Positions 43,260-52,036 of a stretch of 64,000 bases of DNA are shown in pieces (position 1 is the stretch's first letter; each line of letters opens with the position of its first letter). Position numbers and translations under genes: made by a program. Location: NCBI RefSeq assembly GCF_037154015.1, contig NZ_JBANRL010000001.1, forward strand, positions 2,232,001 through 2,296,000, read 5' to 3'. The notes under the pieces were generated by a model that had not been told where the DNA came from, made no database searches, and worked only from the letters and a program-made list of their open reading frames with translations. This DNA comes from Altererythrobacter aquiaggeris. Its GTDB lineage: Bacteria > Pseudomonadota > Alphaproteobacteria > Sphingomonadales > Sphingomonadaceae.

Positions 43260-45314
43260 TTACCAAGCCATTTGGAAACCGGCACGAGCCCCCACTTCGC
43301 CGGTATCAACACCAACACCCAGGCCGCCCGTAAATGCAGCGCGGTCGCCTACGCGTGCAGCAAAGCTTGCCGAACCGGCAACACGGTCTGCGAAGTATCC
43401 AAAGCCGCCTGCGATCCCGAATTTGTCACCGGGCATCAGTACTGGCGATTCCATCGAAAGCGCTAAAGCGACACCTTCATTAGCAGTGCGAATATCGCGG
43501 CGGTTCTGGTCCGAAAGATCGAACAGGTTCGCCGCCTGACCCTGCAAAGCCGAGATCGCAGACGAGTTGGCCCGGATAGCCGCTGCATTCTGCCCGATTG
43601 AAACGGTGTTGGCCTGGACCGAAGCAAAGGTAGCCAGGTTGCTCGTGCCTGCGGTCATACTTCTACCAAGGGTGCCGTTAGTATCGGCGGTCACAAATGC
43701 GATCGGGCCTGTTTGGGATCCGGTGCTTGCACCAAGCGATGCAACAACCACTTGCCCGTTATTGGTTGCAACTGCGCCATTGCCGATCGCGACCGAGTTG
43801 ACCCCCGAGGCAACCGACTGGTTCCCAAGCGCGACTGCGTTGGCACCAGAGGCGTTAGCTGCTTCACCAACCGCAACCGAACGCTCGCCGGATGCGACCG
43901 CAACGTGGCCCAATGCAGTCGAACGCACACCGGTCGCTTCCGCTCTCCACCCGTAAGCCGTCGCAGCGGTAGCCGTTGCCAGAGCTTGACCGCCGACTGC
44001 CGTAGTCGATGCACCTGTGGCCTGCGTTGCGCGGCCAGCCATACCGTCACGATTACCGCCGATCGCTACAGCGTCACCGCCGCTGGCAAGCGCGGTATTA
44101 CCGATGGCGATCGAATTGGTCCCCGAGGCTACAGCGTCTTCAGCGCCAGCGAAGCTCTGATCACCCGAAGCTGTAGTCTGATGACCAACCGCTGTACCCA
44201 TTGCACCGCTTGCGACCGCTTGCCAACCAAGCGCCGTTGCACCCGGTGTCGTAGCCATGCTTTCACCCCCCAGGGCAGTGGTCGAATTGCCCATCGCAAG
44301 CGCAGTATCGCCGAGTGCGAGTGCATCTATGCCCATGGCAATCGCCTCGTTGCCGATGGCAGTCGCCATATCGCCTCGCGCGTCGGCATTTTCGCCAAGT
44401 GCAACCGAGCGGACGCCCGTTGCGGTTGCAAGATGACCAACAGCAGTGGAGCGTTCGCCAGACCGTGTCTGCCACCCAAGCGCCGTCGAACCGGGGCCCG
44501 TCGCAACACTTTCGCCGCCGAACGCCGATGTGGAATTACCCATCGCGATCGCTGTATCGCCGACCGCAATGGCATCGATCCCGTTCGCTATACTTTCGTT
44601 GCCGATTGCCGTGCTGAAGTCAGTTTGTGCATCGGCATTCTCGCCAACTGCTGTCGAACGAACACCCTGCGCGGTGGCGAGGTGGCCCAGAGCAGTCGCA
44701 CGTTCAGCGGTTGCTTCGGTGCGCCAGCCAAATGCAGTTGCACCCGGTCCTGCCGCCGTCGATTGTCCGCCGACGACCGTTGTCGATGGCCCCGTTGCCG
44801 TTGTTGCCATTCCCAGCGAACCGTCACGGTTGCCGCCGATTGCGATCGAGTCGCCGCCGGTTGCCTGCGCGGTGTTGCCAATAGCGATCGAATTCGTGCC
44901 CGAAGCTACCGAATCTTCGCCGCCTGCAAAGCTTTGATTGCCCGACGCGGTTGATTGGTGGCCGACTGCCGTGCCCATCGCTCCACTGGCAACTGCTTGC
45001 CAGCCAAGTGCCGTTGCGCCCGGAGTAGTCGCTACGCTTTCGCCGCCAAGGGCTGTAGTCGAATTGCCGTTCGCATTCGCATCAGTACCAATCGCCAGAG
45101 CATCGATCCCGGTTGCGTTAGCATTGACGCCGCAGGCAAGTGCCGTTGCATTGTCGCTGGTGGCGCCGCCATCCGTATCGGCTGCAGTCGCAGATCCATC
45201 GTTATTGGTATCGAGCAGACATTCATTGGCTGCTGCTGGCGTTGCAGTCAGTGCCATTATTGCGCTGCCGCATAGCAGCGCGACTGAAAGGCGTTTTGTC
45301 AGGGTATTTTTCAT
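43260..45314 (-). CDS. YadA-like trimeric autotransporter adhesin
   Basis: 684 residues: signal peptide (MKNTLTKRLSVALLCGSAIM..., cleaved near AAA-NE), then about 500 residues of YadA head repeats (pattern ATALGxxAxAxGxxS, roughly 14 residues each). A short neck/coiled coil (SVQANTVSIGQNAAAIRANSSAISALQGQ) follows, and the C-terminal YadA anchor (FGYFADRVAGSASFAARV... ending GARAGFQMAW) forms the 12-strand trimeric pore. It is a surface adhesin with a long head and almost no stalk. A block of about 259 residues occurs twice. The ATG at 45314 gives the signal peptide; AAAAAAGG is the ribosome site. Confidence 0.93.
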   Translation of the reverse strand: MKNTLTKRLSVALLCGSAIMALTATPAAANECLLDTNNDGSATAADTDGGATSDNATALACGVNANATGIDALAIGTDANANGNSTTALGGESVATTPGATALGWQAVASGAMGTAVGHQSTASGNQSFAGGEDSVASGTNSIAIGNTAQATGGDSIAIGGNRDGSLGMATTATGPSTTVVGGQSTAAGPGATAFGWRTEATAERATALGHLATAQGVRSTAVGENADAQTDFSTAIGNESIANGIDAIAVGDTAIAMGNSTSAFGGESVATGPGSTALGWQTRSGERSTAVGHLATATGVRSVALGENADARGDMATAIGNEAIAMGIDALALGDTALAMGNSTTALGGESMATTPGATALGWQAVASGAMGTAVGHQTTASGDQSFAGAEDAVASGTNSIAIGNTALASGGDAVAIGGNRDGMAGRATQATGASTTAVGGQALATATAATAYGWRAEATGVRSTALGHVAVASGERSVAVGEAANASGANAVALGNQSVASGVNSVAIGNGAVATNNGQVVVASLGASTGSQTGPIAFVTADTNGTLGRSMTAGTSNLATFASVQANTVSIGQNAAAIRANSSAISALQGQAANLFDLSDQNRRDIRTANEGVALALSMESPVLMPGDKFGIAGGFGYFADRVAGSASFAARVGDRAAFTGGLGVGVDTGEVGARAGFQMAW

Positions 45315-45528
45315 AGCGAGTACCTTTTTTCCGTCAAATTGGTCGGAATGCTGCTCGCACGAGGTTCGGCCGGATAAATGAGTTTGCCTGACGGGGGTCA
45401 ATTTTAATCCTCTGTCCCTGTAACGTGCGCTAGCAACGCGGCGCCCTTGGTGGACGACGGGAGGCAGCTACGCAGGAACCGGCCTACTGGTTGCAGTAGG
45501 ACCGAAATGAAGGCCGGCTTCGTTAGCC
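45315..45528 (-). promoter_or_regulatory. Promoter region of the trimeric autotransporter
   Basis: On the minus strand TTGACC (45392-45397) is followed about 18 bp later by TTATCC, a plausible sigma-70 promoter with a leader of about 50 bases. No match to an ECF-type pair could be found by eye. The remaining DNA up to the anti-sigma stop shows no gene. Confidence 0.4.
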
Positions 45529-46329
45529 TTATACTTCGGTTAGTGGGCCCGCGAGCAAGATTGGTGTCGATGGAGCTTCGTGCGGCGCGCCTTCGGCGTT
45601 TTCAAACGTTACCGCCAACGTTGCGCCCTCTATCAGAACCTGTGCCTCTTGGGTGCTGATAGCGCGGGTAAAATCGCCATCGCCCGGAATTAGTCCTAGC
45701 GAGCGCGGCACGCCGCCAACGGGAACTACCCACAATTCGGTGGCAGTGGTTGTCTCATCTTCAGGCGCAAGCCCTCTTATCTTCAGCGTAATTTGGCCGC
45801 TATCGCGATCAATGCGCGTAGCTAGGCTGCGCCCGTTTTCACTATCGCTCAGTTGGGCAATCAACTGCGGCTGTTGAGCGGTAGCTATTGGCGGCTCTGC
45901 GCGCGGCGGATAATCGGGCGGATAATCGGATCGCATCCCCGGCACTGCTACATAAAGAGCGAGTGCAGCCGCCGCTGCCCCGGCCAGCGCGCTGCCGACG
46001 CTCCAGCCGAATGGAAAGCGGCTTGGCGGCTCTGCGATGTCGGCGACATTCGAGCCGCTTGCATCTTCCAACCTGTCGAGACGCGCAGATATGGCGTCCC
46101 AGACTTTATGTGGGACCGGTGCTTCGCCTGCCAGTTCTGCCAGTGCTGCAAGTCGGCTATTCCACCAATCGACGTCAGTGGCAAAATCAGGCTCCGCAAG
46201 AAGCCTACGCCGCGCATCTGCCAACTCGTCGCCTTCCAGGACGCCGAGTGCATATTTTCCCGCAAATACTACCGGATCGAACGGGTCGCCGCCTGATTCC
46301 TGGTCTGCATCCTGAAAGTCATCCGCCAT
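45529..46329 (-). CDS. Anti-sigma factor (RskA-like)
   Basis: 266 residues. The N-terminal zinc-free anti-sigma helix bundle (FAGKYALGVLEGDELADARRRLLAEPDFATDVDWWNSRLAALAEL) is followed by one transmembrane helix (about 112-130) and a periplasmic RskA domain (TELWVVPVGGVPRSLGLIPGDG). It would hold the ECF sigma factor encoded just upstream at the membrane until a signal triggers release. It overlaps that gene by 11 bp. Confidence 0.88.
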   Translation of the reverse strand: MADDFQDADQESGGDPFDPVVFAGKYALGVLEGDELADARRRLLAEPDFATDVDWWNSRLAALAELAGEAPVPHKVWDAISARLDRLEDASGSNVADIAEPPSRFPFGWSVGSALAGAAAAALALYVAVPGMRSDYPPDYPPRAEPPIATAQQPQLIAQLSDSENGRSLATRIDRDSGQITLKIRGLAPEDETTTATELWVVPVGGVPRSLGLIPGDGDFTRAISTQEAQVLIEGATLAVTFENAEGAPHEAPSTPILLAGPLTEV

Positions 46330-46879
46330 GGCCGAGACATCCTCTCAAACTTGCAAGACCGCGGTGGATCCAGCTTTTCAACGTGCCAAGCGGTATATTA
46401 ATGCGTTCCGATAGTTCGGAATGGGAAAGTCCGTCAAAAAAAGCGAGTCTGATACAGCGGCGATGGTCCTCCCGCAGACCATCCAGACAACGCATCATCG
46501 CTGCTTGATCCTCAAGGTTGCAAAGCATCTGATCGGCAGGAATGGCGTCATCGGCGATCTCATCGAGAACCGCGTCGCTGCTGTAGGATACCCGTCCGTT
46601 GCGGCGCGTCCAGTCGATGGCGGTGTTGCGTGCAATGGTGGCGAGCCAAGTGATCGGGCTGCCCTTTGTCAGATCAAATCTACCTGCGCGTTCCCAAACT
46701 TTCAGATATACGTCCTGCAACAAATCTTCAGCAACCTCGCGGTCGCGGGCAATCCGCAATATGACCCCAAAGAGTTTTGCATGAGTAAGGTCATAGACTT
46801 TGCGTAAAGCCTCACGGTCGCGCTCGGCAACGCACGCCAAAGCTGTAACCAGCTCCTCCCTCCTACCGATTGCGTCCAT
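46319..46879 (-). CDS. ECF RNA polymerase sigma factor
   Basis: 186 residues. The sigma2 region is ALRKVYDLTHAKLFGVILRIARDREVAEDLLQDVYLKVWERAGRFDLTKGSPITWLATIARNTAIDWTRR. The sigma4 region is LREDHRRCIRLAFFDGLSHSELSERINIPLGTLKSWIHRGLASLR. Paired with an RskA-like anti-sigma it resembles SigK-type ECF factors. Start ATG with GGGAG 7 nt upstream. Its regulon is not visible; the adjacent adhesin gene, transcribed in the same direction, is the obvious candidate target. Confidence 0.92.
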   Translation of the reverse strand: MDAIGRREELVTALACVAERDREALRKVYDLTHAKLFGVILRIARDREVAEDLLQDVYLKVWERAGRFDLTKGSPITWLATIARNTAIDWTRRNGRVSYSSDAVLDEIADDAIPADQMLCNLEDQAAMMRCLDGLREDHRRCIRLAFFDGLSHSELSERINIPLGTLKSWIHRGLASLRGCLGHGG

Positions 46880-47226
46880 ACTTCAGCTCCCAGCGTTGGC
46901 TTAGGCTAAGCGAGGACGAATGCGAGTCAAGAATGCGTATTCCTGGCAACTGCTTAGTCGCCGCGCAAACATTCATCCCTGAATCTCCTGCCCAAGACCA
47001 GGCAACGAAAGCTGTACTCAATTCGCCGCCCCCTCTGGGAAGCCGCGCTTCAAACCAGATTTCCTGTTGGCAGCTCCCGACAAAATTCCTGTCTATCCCC
47101 ACTATGGCCGGCAACCTCGTGATTGGGCGTTCGGCCAACGATCGTAACTTGAGGTTCGGGGGCAATTGTTCAAATGGCCTTGTCAAACAAGCCATTGCTT
47201 TTCTTGGCAATTTTTATTAGTACGTT
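46880..47226. other. Intergenic region between the ECF sigma gene and the PilZ gene
   Basis: About 350 bp, AT-richer than average. Near its left end, on the minus strand, TTGACT could be a -35 box for the sigma gene. A plus-strand reading frame here has no start signal or family match and is not accepted. No RNA gene is seen. Confidence 0.5.
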
Positions 47227-47742
47227 ATGATGGACGGAGACGACGACCTCTATTTTATAGTGCGTAAGGGCGAAGTGTGGGCTTGTTGGCTAAGTGGGAA
47301 ACCAGCGGTGAAGCTTGCGAGTGACATTGAGTTCGCAAGTGCGGTTTCGCAGTTTAATGGTGACTCTGCAAATCTCGAACGGGCCGAACCGCAAGGTGCT
47401 AAAGTTCACGATATTGAACCCACTCCTGCCAAAACCGCAATGATCCACAAGGAGCGGATTGAGGAGCGTTACAATCTCACCGTGCTAGGTCGGATTTTTA
47501 CTGTCGGGGGGAGCAGAGAAGTGACAATCTTCGATCTTTCAGAGAAAGGTTGTCGTTTTCAGGATGGCTCCTGGAAATTTGATTTAGGCCTCCACATCAC
47601 CATTAAGATTGGCTCGATCGGCCCATTAGATGCGATCGTCAAATGGCGACGGGACAACACAGTGGGTGTTCAGTTTGTGACACCGTTATACCCATCTATA
47701 CTGAAACACATTCGCGAAAGTTTCGATCTGCGGCGGACGTGA
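47227..47742 (+). CDS. PilZ-domain protein
   Basis: 171 residues. The C-terminal 100 residues are PilZ: an ERIEERYNL arginine segment (the RxxxR-type c-di-GMP site near 74-80), then DLSEKGCRF, matching the (D/N)xSxxG motif, and VKWRRDNTVGVQF as the third strand. The N-terminal 65 residues are unlike any domain I know. It probably responds to cyclic di-GMP in motility, adhesion or polysaccharide control. It is a single gene, AT-rich relative to neighbours. Confidence 0.8.
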   Translation: MMDGDDDLYFIVRKGEVWACWLSGKPAVKLASDIEFASAVSQFNGDSANLERAEPQGAKVHDIEPTPAKTAMIHKERIEERYNLTVLGRIFTVGGSREVTIFDLSEKGCRFQDGSWKFDLGLHITIKIGSIGPLDAIVKWRRDNTVGVQFVTPLYPSILKHIRESFDLRRT

Positions 47743-48086
47743 ACCTTCGACGACTTTAACAAAGACTAGACCGCGAGCTTTATAACCTGCTCGTTTCTGT
47801 CGGCGTTCCACCCAGTTTTGAACTCCCAGAAGCGTTTCTGGTTTCACCAAAAGCAGACCGTTCGCTGTGCCAGCATTCCATTGAGGGCTCACGTCCAGCC
47901 GACCTGCGCAATTTGTCGGCATCCCCAACTCATCCAGCGAGTAATCGTTTCAAAAATCCCCCGTTTGCGTGTGGTCCAAATCTGCGCGCCAACTTTCCTA
48001 CCCAAAGCGCCCCAAGCAGAACCCAAAGACTAAACCAGCCGAACGGGCTTTCCCCTTCTGGTCTCGAATTTTCCCACTGAAAGGTA
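47743..48086. other. Intergenic region between the PilZ gene and tRNA-Thr
   Basis: About 340 bp. No reading frame has a credible start and family match, no stem-loop stands out and no RNA gene is seen before the tRNA. Confidence 0.5.
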
Positions 48087-48162
48087 TGGTGCCGCTTAGA
48101 GGATTCGAACCTCTGACCCCATCATTACGAATGATGTGCTCTACCGACTGAGCTAAAGCGGC
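48087..48162 (-). tRNA. tRNA-Thr (anticodon CGT)
   Basis: A 76-nt cloverleaf on the minus strand: acceptor GCCGCTT/AAGCGGC, D arm GCTC...GAGC, anticodon loop TTCGTAA (CGT), T arm AGAGGTTCGAATCCTCT, discriminator A plus encoded CCA. It reads threonine ACG codons. It is paired with tRNA-Cys 58 bp upstream on the same strand. Confidence 0.96.
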
Positions 48163-48220
48163 ACTGGTGCGGGCGAATTAGCGATCCGCATCGCCGCCTG
48201 CAACGGAAACTTGTTCTTCC

Positions 48221-48294
48221 TGGAGGCCCGAGCCGGAATCGAACCGGCGTGCACGGATTTGCAATCCGCTGCGTAACCACTCCGCCATCGGGCC
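48221..48294 (-). tRNA. tRNA-Cys (anticodon GCA)
   Basis: 74 nt on the minus strand: acceptor GGCCCGA/TCGGGCC, long D loop (GGAGTGGTTACGC), anticodon loop ATTGCAAAT with GCA, T arm GCCGGTTCGATTCCGGC, discriminator T and an encoded CCA. Probably co-transcribed with tRNA-Thr. Confidence 0.96.
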
Positions 48295-48376
48295 TCACGA
48301 AGTGCGGCGCATCTAGCCGAGGCGGTGACGGGTTTCAATGCTGGAATCGCGTAAATTTGCCGCTATGGCCCGCGGC

Positions 48377-49156
48377 ATGGGTATCAAGACATTTCTGAGC
48401 GCGCTGAAAACCGATGGCAATGCATTTTCAACCGCCGAAGGCGGCGGCTGGATGCAGGGCCGCACCATGTATGGCGGCGCATCCGCATTGCTGGCCTATA
48501 CCGCAGCCAAAAGGTCGTTTCCCGACCTTCCCCCGCTCAGGGCTGCGCAGGTCGGCTTCGTCGGACCGATCGGGGCCGTATCGACCACCACCACGCGGAT
48601 TTTGCGTGAGGGGCGCAACGTGACGCAGGTGGAAACAGAGATTTATTCGGACGGAGCGTTGGCGCAGCGCGGGTTGTGGCTGTTTGGTGCAGCGAGAGAA
48701 GCGAATGCGGAATATGCCGCCGCCCCGCCCCTGCCGGCACCGCTGCCGCTGGACACGGGCAATCAGATCGAACCATCGAGCGAAACCCCGTCTTTCATTT
48801 CGCAATACGACATTTGCCGCGCACAAACGGTCAGCGGCCCGGGTGATCCGATTGTGCGCCGCTGGTTCCGCCTGAAGGACAGGCGCGGGCTCGACCCGAT
48901 TGGCGAACTGGTTCTGGTGGGAGACACCCTGCCGCCAGGCTCGATGCGCGCGATGAAGCGCCGCGGACCGATCAGTTCGATCAACTGGTCGTTCAATATT
49001 CTCGACACCGAACCGGTGACGCGGGACGGCTGGTGGCTGGCGGAAACCGCAGGCGAGCACGCGGCAGACGGTTTTTCCAGCGAGCGACTGAAGCTGTGGA
49101 ACACCGACGGCAAGCTGGTGATGACCGGTTTCCAATGCACCGCGATATTCGGCTAG
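48377..49156 (+). CDS. Acyl-CoA thioesterase family protein (double hot-dog)
   Basis: About 259 residues. N-terminal hot-dog with GWMQGRTMYGGASALLAYTAA, matching the acyl-CoA thioesterase II-like/4HBT_3 pattern, and a second hot-dog later with SSINWSFNILDTEP and ERLKLWNTDGKLVMTGFQCT. It hydrolyses acyl-CoA thioesters; chain preference is unknown. In-frame ATGs exist at 48338, 48365 and 48377; the last gives an N-terminus (MGIKTFLSALKTDGNAFS) of the usual length, but no ribosome site clearly decides it. Confidence 0.82.
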   Translation: MGIKTFLSALKTDGNAFSTAEGGGWMQGRTMYGGASALLAYTAAKRSFPDLPPLRAAQVGFVGPIGAVSTTTTRILREGRNVTQVETEIYSDGALAQRGLWLFGAAREANAEYAAAPPLPAPLPLDTGNQIEPSSETPSFISQYDICRAQTVSGPGDPIVRRWFRLKDRRGLDPIGELVLVGDTLPPGSMRAMKRRGPISSINWSFNILDTEPVTRDGWWLAETAGEHAADGFSSERLKLWNTDGKLVMTGFQCTAIFG

Positions 49157-49174
49157 AAACCTTAAGCTGCGCGG

Positions 49175-49990
49175 TCAGGCTTCGTCGAAATTGCCTGCCC
49201 GCTTCTGCATCTGGCTGGCAACCGCTTCCATTTGATTGCGCGAGCCAACCAGTTTTTGCTGGCGGACGCTTTCTTCCATCAGTGTGTCATCTTCGCTGAG
49301 ATAAAGATATTTGTTGAACAGCGCCTTCGCCTCGCGAATGGCAGTCGGGCTCTTGCCGGCGATTTCTTCTGCCAGTTCGGTCGCGCGCGCCAGAGGATCG
49401 TCGGCAAGTTCTGTCGCCAGTCCGTAATCCAGCGCCTGCGCTCCGGTGAATTCTTCATTGGTGTAGGTAAGTTTGCGCAGAACATCGTCCTTCACCATGC
49501 CGCGCCATAGCGCAAAACCGCCCATATCGGGGATCAGACCCCAGCGCATTTCCATAATCGACATCCGCGTATCGGGGGTGACAATCCGCATGTCCGCACC
49601 ACTGGCGATTTGCATTCCGCCGCCAAAACAAACGCCGTGAAGCGCTGCAATCACCGGCATCGGAAGCTTTCGCCAAGCCATCGAAACTTGCTGGAACACA
49701 TTTGCATTGGCATACGTCCGCTCGGTCAAAGGGGCCTTGTCCTGATCCGCCCCGACCTTGGCCATGCTTGCCAGATCCAGCCCGGCACAAAATGCCCGCC
49801 CCTCGCCAGACAAGACCACTGCCCGCACACCTTTGGCTTTATGCAGCGCATGGCCAGCATTGATAATGGCCTGAAACATATCCGGATCAAGCGCATTCAT
49901 TTTATCACCGCGGATCAGGCGGACTTGCGCGACGCCATTATCACCCAGTTCAATCGAGACGCGCTCATTCTTGCGAAATTCGATACCCAA
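49175..49990 (-). CDS. Enoyl-CoA hydratase/isomerase (crotonase) family protein, TTG start
   Basis: 271 residues, crotonase fold: GRAFCAGLDLASM gives the first oxyanion loop, LHGVCFGGGMQIASGADMRI the second, and MEMRWGLIPDMGGF holds the catalytic acid position. Substrate unknown. Start choice: the TTG at 49988-49990 has AGGAG exactly 7 nt upstream, while the in-frame ATG at 50008 has none, so TTG is preferred. It is the last gene of a minus-strand run that starts with the membrane LuxR-type gene. Confidence 0.87.
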   Translation of the reverse strand: MGIEFRKNERVSIELGDNGVAQVRLIRGDKMNALDPDMFQAIINAGHALHKAKGVRAVVLSGEGRAFCAGLDLASMAKVGADQDKAPLTERTYANANVFQQVSMAWRKLPMPVIAALHGVCFGGGMQIASGADMRIVTPDTRMSIMEMRWGLIPDMGGFALWRGMVKDDVLRKLTYTNEEFTGAQALDYGLATELADDPLARATELAEEIAGKSPTAIREAKALFNKYLYLSEDDTLMEESVRQQKLVGSRNQMEAVASQMQKRAGNFDEA

Positions 49991-50045
49991 CTCTGCTCTC
50001 CTGCCCATCGCCTGTGTTATGTGACCCCGCAATCCGGCCCTGTCA

Positions 50046-50513
50046 TCAGGTCCTGTTTTGGCCCTCTGAAGCTGCACCAACCCGGCCGCGCACCAGATAA
50101 TCAGTCATACCGCTTCCGCCCCTGTGCGATATTTGCGGCGGCCTGACCGTTGCCCGGTCAGCTATGCGATACCCGCCTTGCGGGTCTGTGGCTACCAACC
50201 AATCAGCCTGAAAATATGCCAGTTTGGTTCTCAGTCTCGAAATATGCACCTCAACGCTGTTGGTCCGGGGATCATGTCTCAATCGCCAGACCTGCGCGAT
50301 CAACTCGCCTCTGGTTACCGGCCTGTCGGGCGTTTCGGCGAGCCTCCAGATGACCTGAAACTCTCGCGGGTTGAGCCCCACCCATGCCCGCTCGAGAATG
50401 GCGTCACGATGAAACAGATCGAGAATGAGCGGTCCGACGCATAATCTGCGCGGGATCAGTTCTGTTTTCAGCGCATAAGGCGACTCCACGAGTGGGTCTG
50501 TCCGGCTGCTCAA
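50046..50513 (-). CDS. Receiver-less OmpR-type winged-helix DNA-binding protein
   Basis: 155 residues. The winged helix (about 25-125) reads LNPREFQVIWRLAETPDRPVTRGELIAQVWRLRHDPRTNSVEVHISRLRTKL, ending DPQGGYRIAD, as in OmpR/PhoB effector domains. No receiver domain precedes it. It starts with TTG overlapping the stop of the membrane-protein gene upstream (TTGA at 50510-50513), so the two are co-translated. It probably controls transcription; the signal is unknown. The tail (SGMTDYLVRGRVGAASEGQNRT) is of unclear use. Confidence 0.82.
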   Translation of the reverse strand: MSSRTDPLVESPYALKTELIPRRLCVGPLILDLFHRDAILERAWVGLNPREFQVIWRLAETPDRPVTRGELIAQVWRLRHDPRTNSVEVHISRLRTKLAYFQADWLVATDPQGGYRIADRATVRPPQISHRGGSGMTDYLVRGRVGAASEGQNRT

Positions 50514-50992
50514 CTTGCCAATTGCGCTGGCGAGTTCCGCCACGCCCGGTAATTTCCGAAAATGTTGCGCCGGCGCACATGATGCCAGATCCCCAGCCCC
50601 AGCAGCAGAAGCTGGAAATAGGAGGGACCGATATACATAATTGCATAGGCCAGCGGCGAGACCCCTTCCGCGAATTCGCGAACGATGTGCGCGTTCAATG
50701 CGATCACCTGCAGCGCAGCGATCCACAAAGTGTACATCCGGTTCGCCTTCAGCCCTATTGCGACAAATGCGGCGCATGCAAATGCGTCAATCGCCGCATG
50801 GCCGATATCAAGTCTGTCGAGATAGGCCGCCGCGCCGAACACCAGATGATTTATCCGGTCCACAAACTCCATTGTCAGGAGGGTTAACGCCACCCCCCGC
50901 TCGGGGCCGCCTCCTTGCCAAAGCGCCCAGGCAGCCAGGACAAGGAGAGCGGCGAATTGCGCGTTGTCGCGCACGGCCAGAACGGTTTCCAA
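50510..50992 (-). CDS. Five-helix membrane protein, unknown function, TTG start
   Basis: 160 residues with about five hydrophobic helices (10-27, 44-58, 66-82, 85-103, 117-136) and a basic C-terminus (HHVRRRNIFGNYRAWRN). The start TTG at 50990-50992 has GGAGG 7 nt upstream. The family is not recognised. Coupling to a bare winged-helix gene suggests a membrane sensor that tethers or controls that DNA-binding protein, which is inference. Confidence 0.72.
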   Translation of the reverse strand: METVLAVRDNAQFAALLVLAAWALWQGGGPERGVALTLLTMEFVDRINHLVFGAAAYLDRLDIGHAAIDAFACAAFVAIGLKANRMYTLWIAALQVIALNAHIVREFAEGVSPLAYAIMYIGPSYFQLLLLGLGIWHHVRRRNIFGNYRAWRNSPAQLAS

Positions 50993-51012
50993 AATAGTCC
51001 CTCCCGGCCCGG

Positions 51013-51366
51013 TCAGACGGCTTCGGACATTGCCGGTTCGGCGCAGGTGTCGCTACCGATGATGCCGCTGGGCTTGATTTCGGTCGGGATATCTTCATCC
51101 AGCCCGGCGCTTTCCCGCGCGACTTTGCTTAATTCGTCATGCACCCGCAGCAGGTTGGTCGACATCGACATGGCCTGCTGTTCTGCCTGGACCAACCGCA
51201 GAATGGCGCGCTGACCCACATCAACCGCAACGCCGGGGTTCTGGCGAGCCTGAAGCATCGCCAGTTTGAGTTTTGAAAATGCGGCCATCGCTTCATCCGA
51301 CACTGCTTCTGCCTCGCGGACCAATTTGCGGATATTGAGGGCGTCTAGTCTGATCTGGTCGTTCAT
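51013..51366 (-). CDS. Helical hypothetical protein, 117 residues
   Basis: Starts MNDQIRLDALNIRKLVREAE, is all-helical with coiled-coil character over residues 10-85, and ends in an acidic tail with a Cys. The ATG has GGAG 8 nt upstream. It lies 32 bp downstream of the membrane LuxR-type gene and 20 bp before the membrane-protein gene, so it belongs to that operon. Function not recognised. Confidence 0.68.
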   Translation of the reverse strand: MNDQIRLDALNIRKLVREAEAVSDEAMAAFSKLKLAMLQARQNPGVAVDVGQRAILRLVQAEQQAMSMSTNLLRVHDELSKVARESAGLDEDIPTEIKPSGIIGSDTCAEPAMSEAV

Positions 51367-51398
51367 CGGGGCTACTCCGTACGGGTGGCCCGCCGCGC

Positions 51399-52001
51399 TC
51401 AGCCAGCAGGTCGCTTGGTTATCGCCGGGACACTGGCTTTGTCGTCCAATACCTCGCCCACTCCGAGCGCTGCAGTCAGAACCAGAACAATCGCAGCGAC
51501 TATGCCGACTGCCAGACCGATTATGATCGCAAGGCGGTACAGGACGGCATTTTCGCCATCGAGCGCCTCGGGCACAACCCGTGGTTCTTTCCCCATCTGC
51601 CCGGCTGCCGCCTTTGGGGGGGCGGCAGCCGGGGCAGACGGGTACTTGTGGGTTGCGACCCGGTCCACCGTTTGCGGCTCCGCCCCGCTGCCGGGCACCT
51701 GATTATTTGTGTATTGAGAAAAACTGTAGGGGTCATCGTCCGGCAAATCTTGCGCGGCAGCGCGGGTCCGGTGCAGTTCCACCAGTTCGTTAAGACTGCC
51801 GGCACCGAAAATGTCTTTCAATGCACGAATGTGTTGATTGATGCGGGTTTCGGAAACCCCCATTTCGCCCGCGATAACCTTGATCGGCATCCGCCGGTCG
51901 ATGCGAATCATCACTTCGCGCTGCTTTTCAGTCAACACGGCGGCTGCATCGCCATCATTCACGCCATGACCGACGCTTTTGCTGTCCCCTGCCCGTTCCA
52001 C
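51399..52001 (-). CDS. LuxR-type HTH protein with C-terminal membrane anchor
   Basis: 200 residues. The N-terminal LuxR/FixJ-type HTH (about 22-80) reads LTEKQREVMIRIDRRMPIKVIAGEMGVSETRINQHIRALKDIFGAGSLNELVELHR. A proline/alanine-rich linker (about 85-150) and one transmembrane helix (about 153-178) follow. The DNA-binding part would face the cytoplasm while membrane-bound; release or clustering could regulate it. The start is GTG at 51999-52001, about 30 nt after the predicted transcription start of an EcfG-type promoter. Confidence 0.82.
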   Translation of the reverse strand: MERAGDSKSVGHGVNDGDAAAVLTEKQREVMIRIDRRMPIKVIAGEMGVSETRINQHIRALKDIFGAGSLNELVELHRTRAAAQDLPDDDPYSFSQYTNNQVPGSGAEPQTVDRVATHKYPSAPAAAPPKAAAGQMGKEPRVVPEALDGENAVLYRLAIIIGLAVGIVAAIVLVLTAALGVGEVLDDKASVPAITKRPAG

Positions 52002-52036
52002 TTGACCGATGGTAGTTTATCCAAACTGTGTGCGCA

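Noticed and set aside
43713..44954. A 413-codon open frame antisense to the adhesin head
   Set aside because: The YadA-type gene on the other strand has signal peptide, head repeats and anchor; the antisense frame is a by-product of repetitive GC-rich codons.
46870..47220. A 116-codon plus-strand frame between the ECF sigma gene and the PilZ gene
   Set aside because: It begins inside the sigma gene's leader, has no ribosome site and no recognisable domain.
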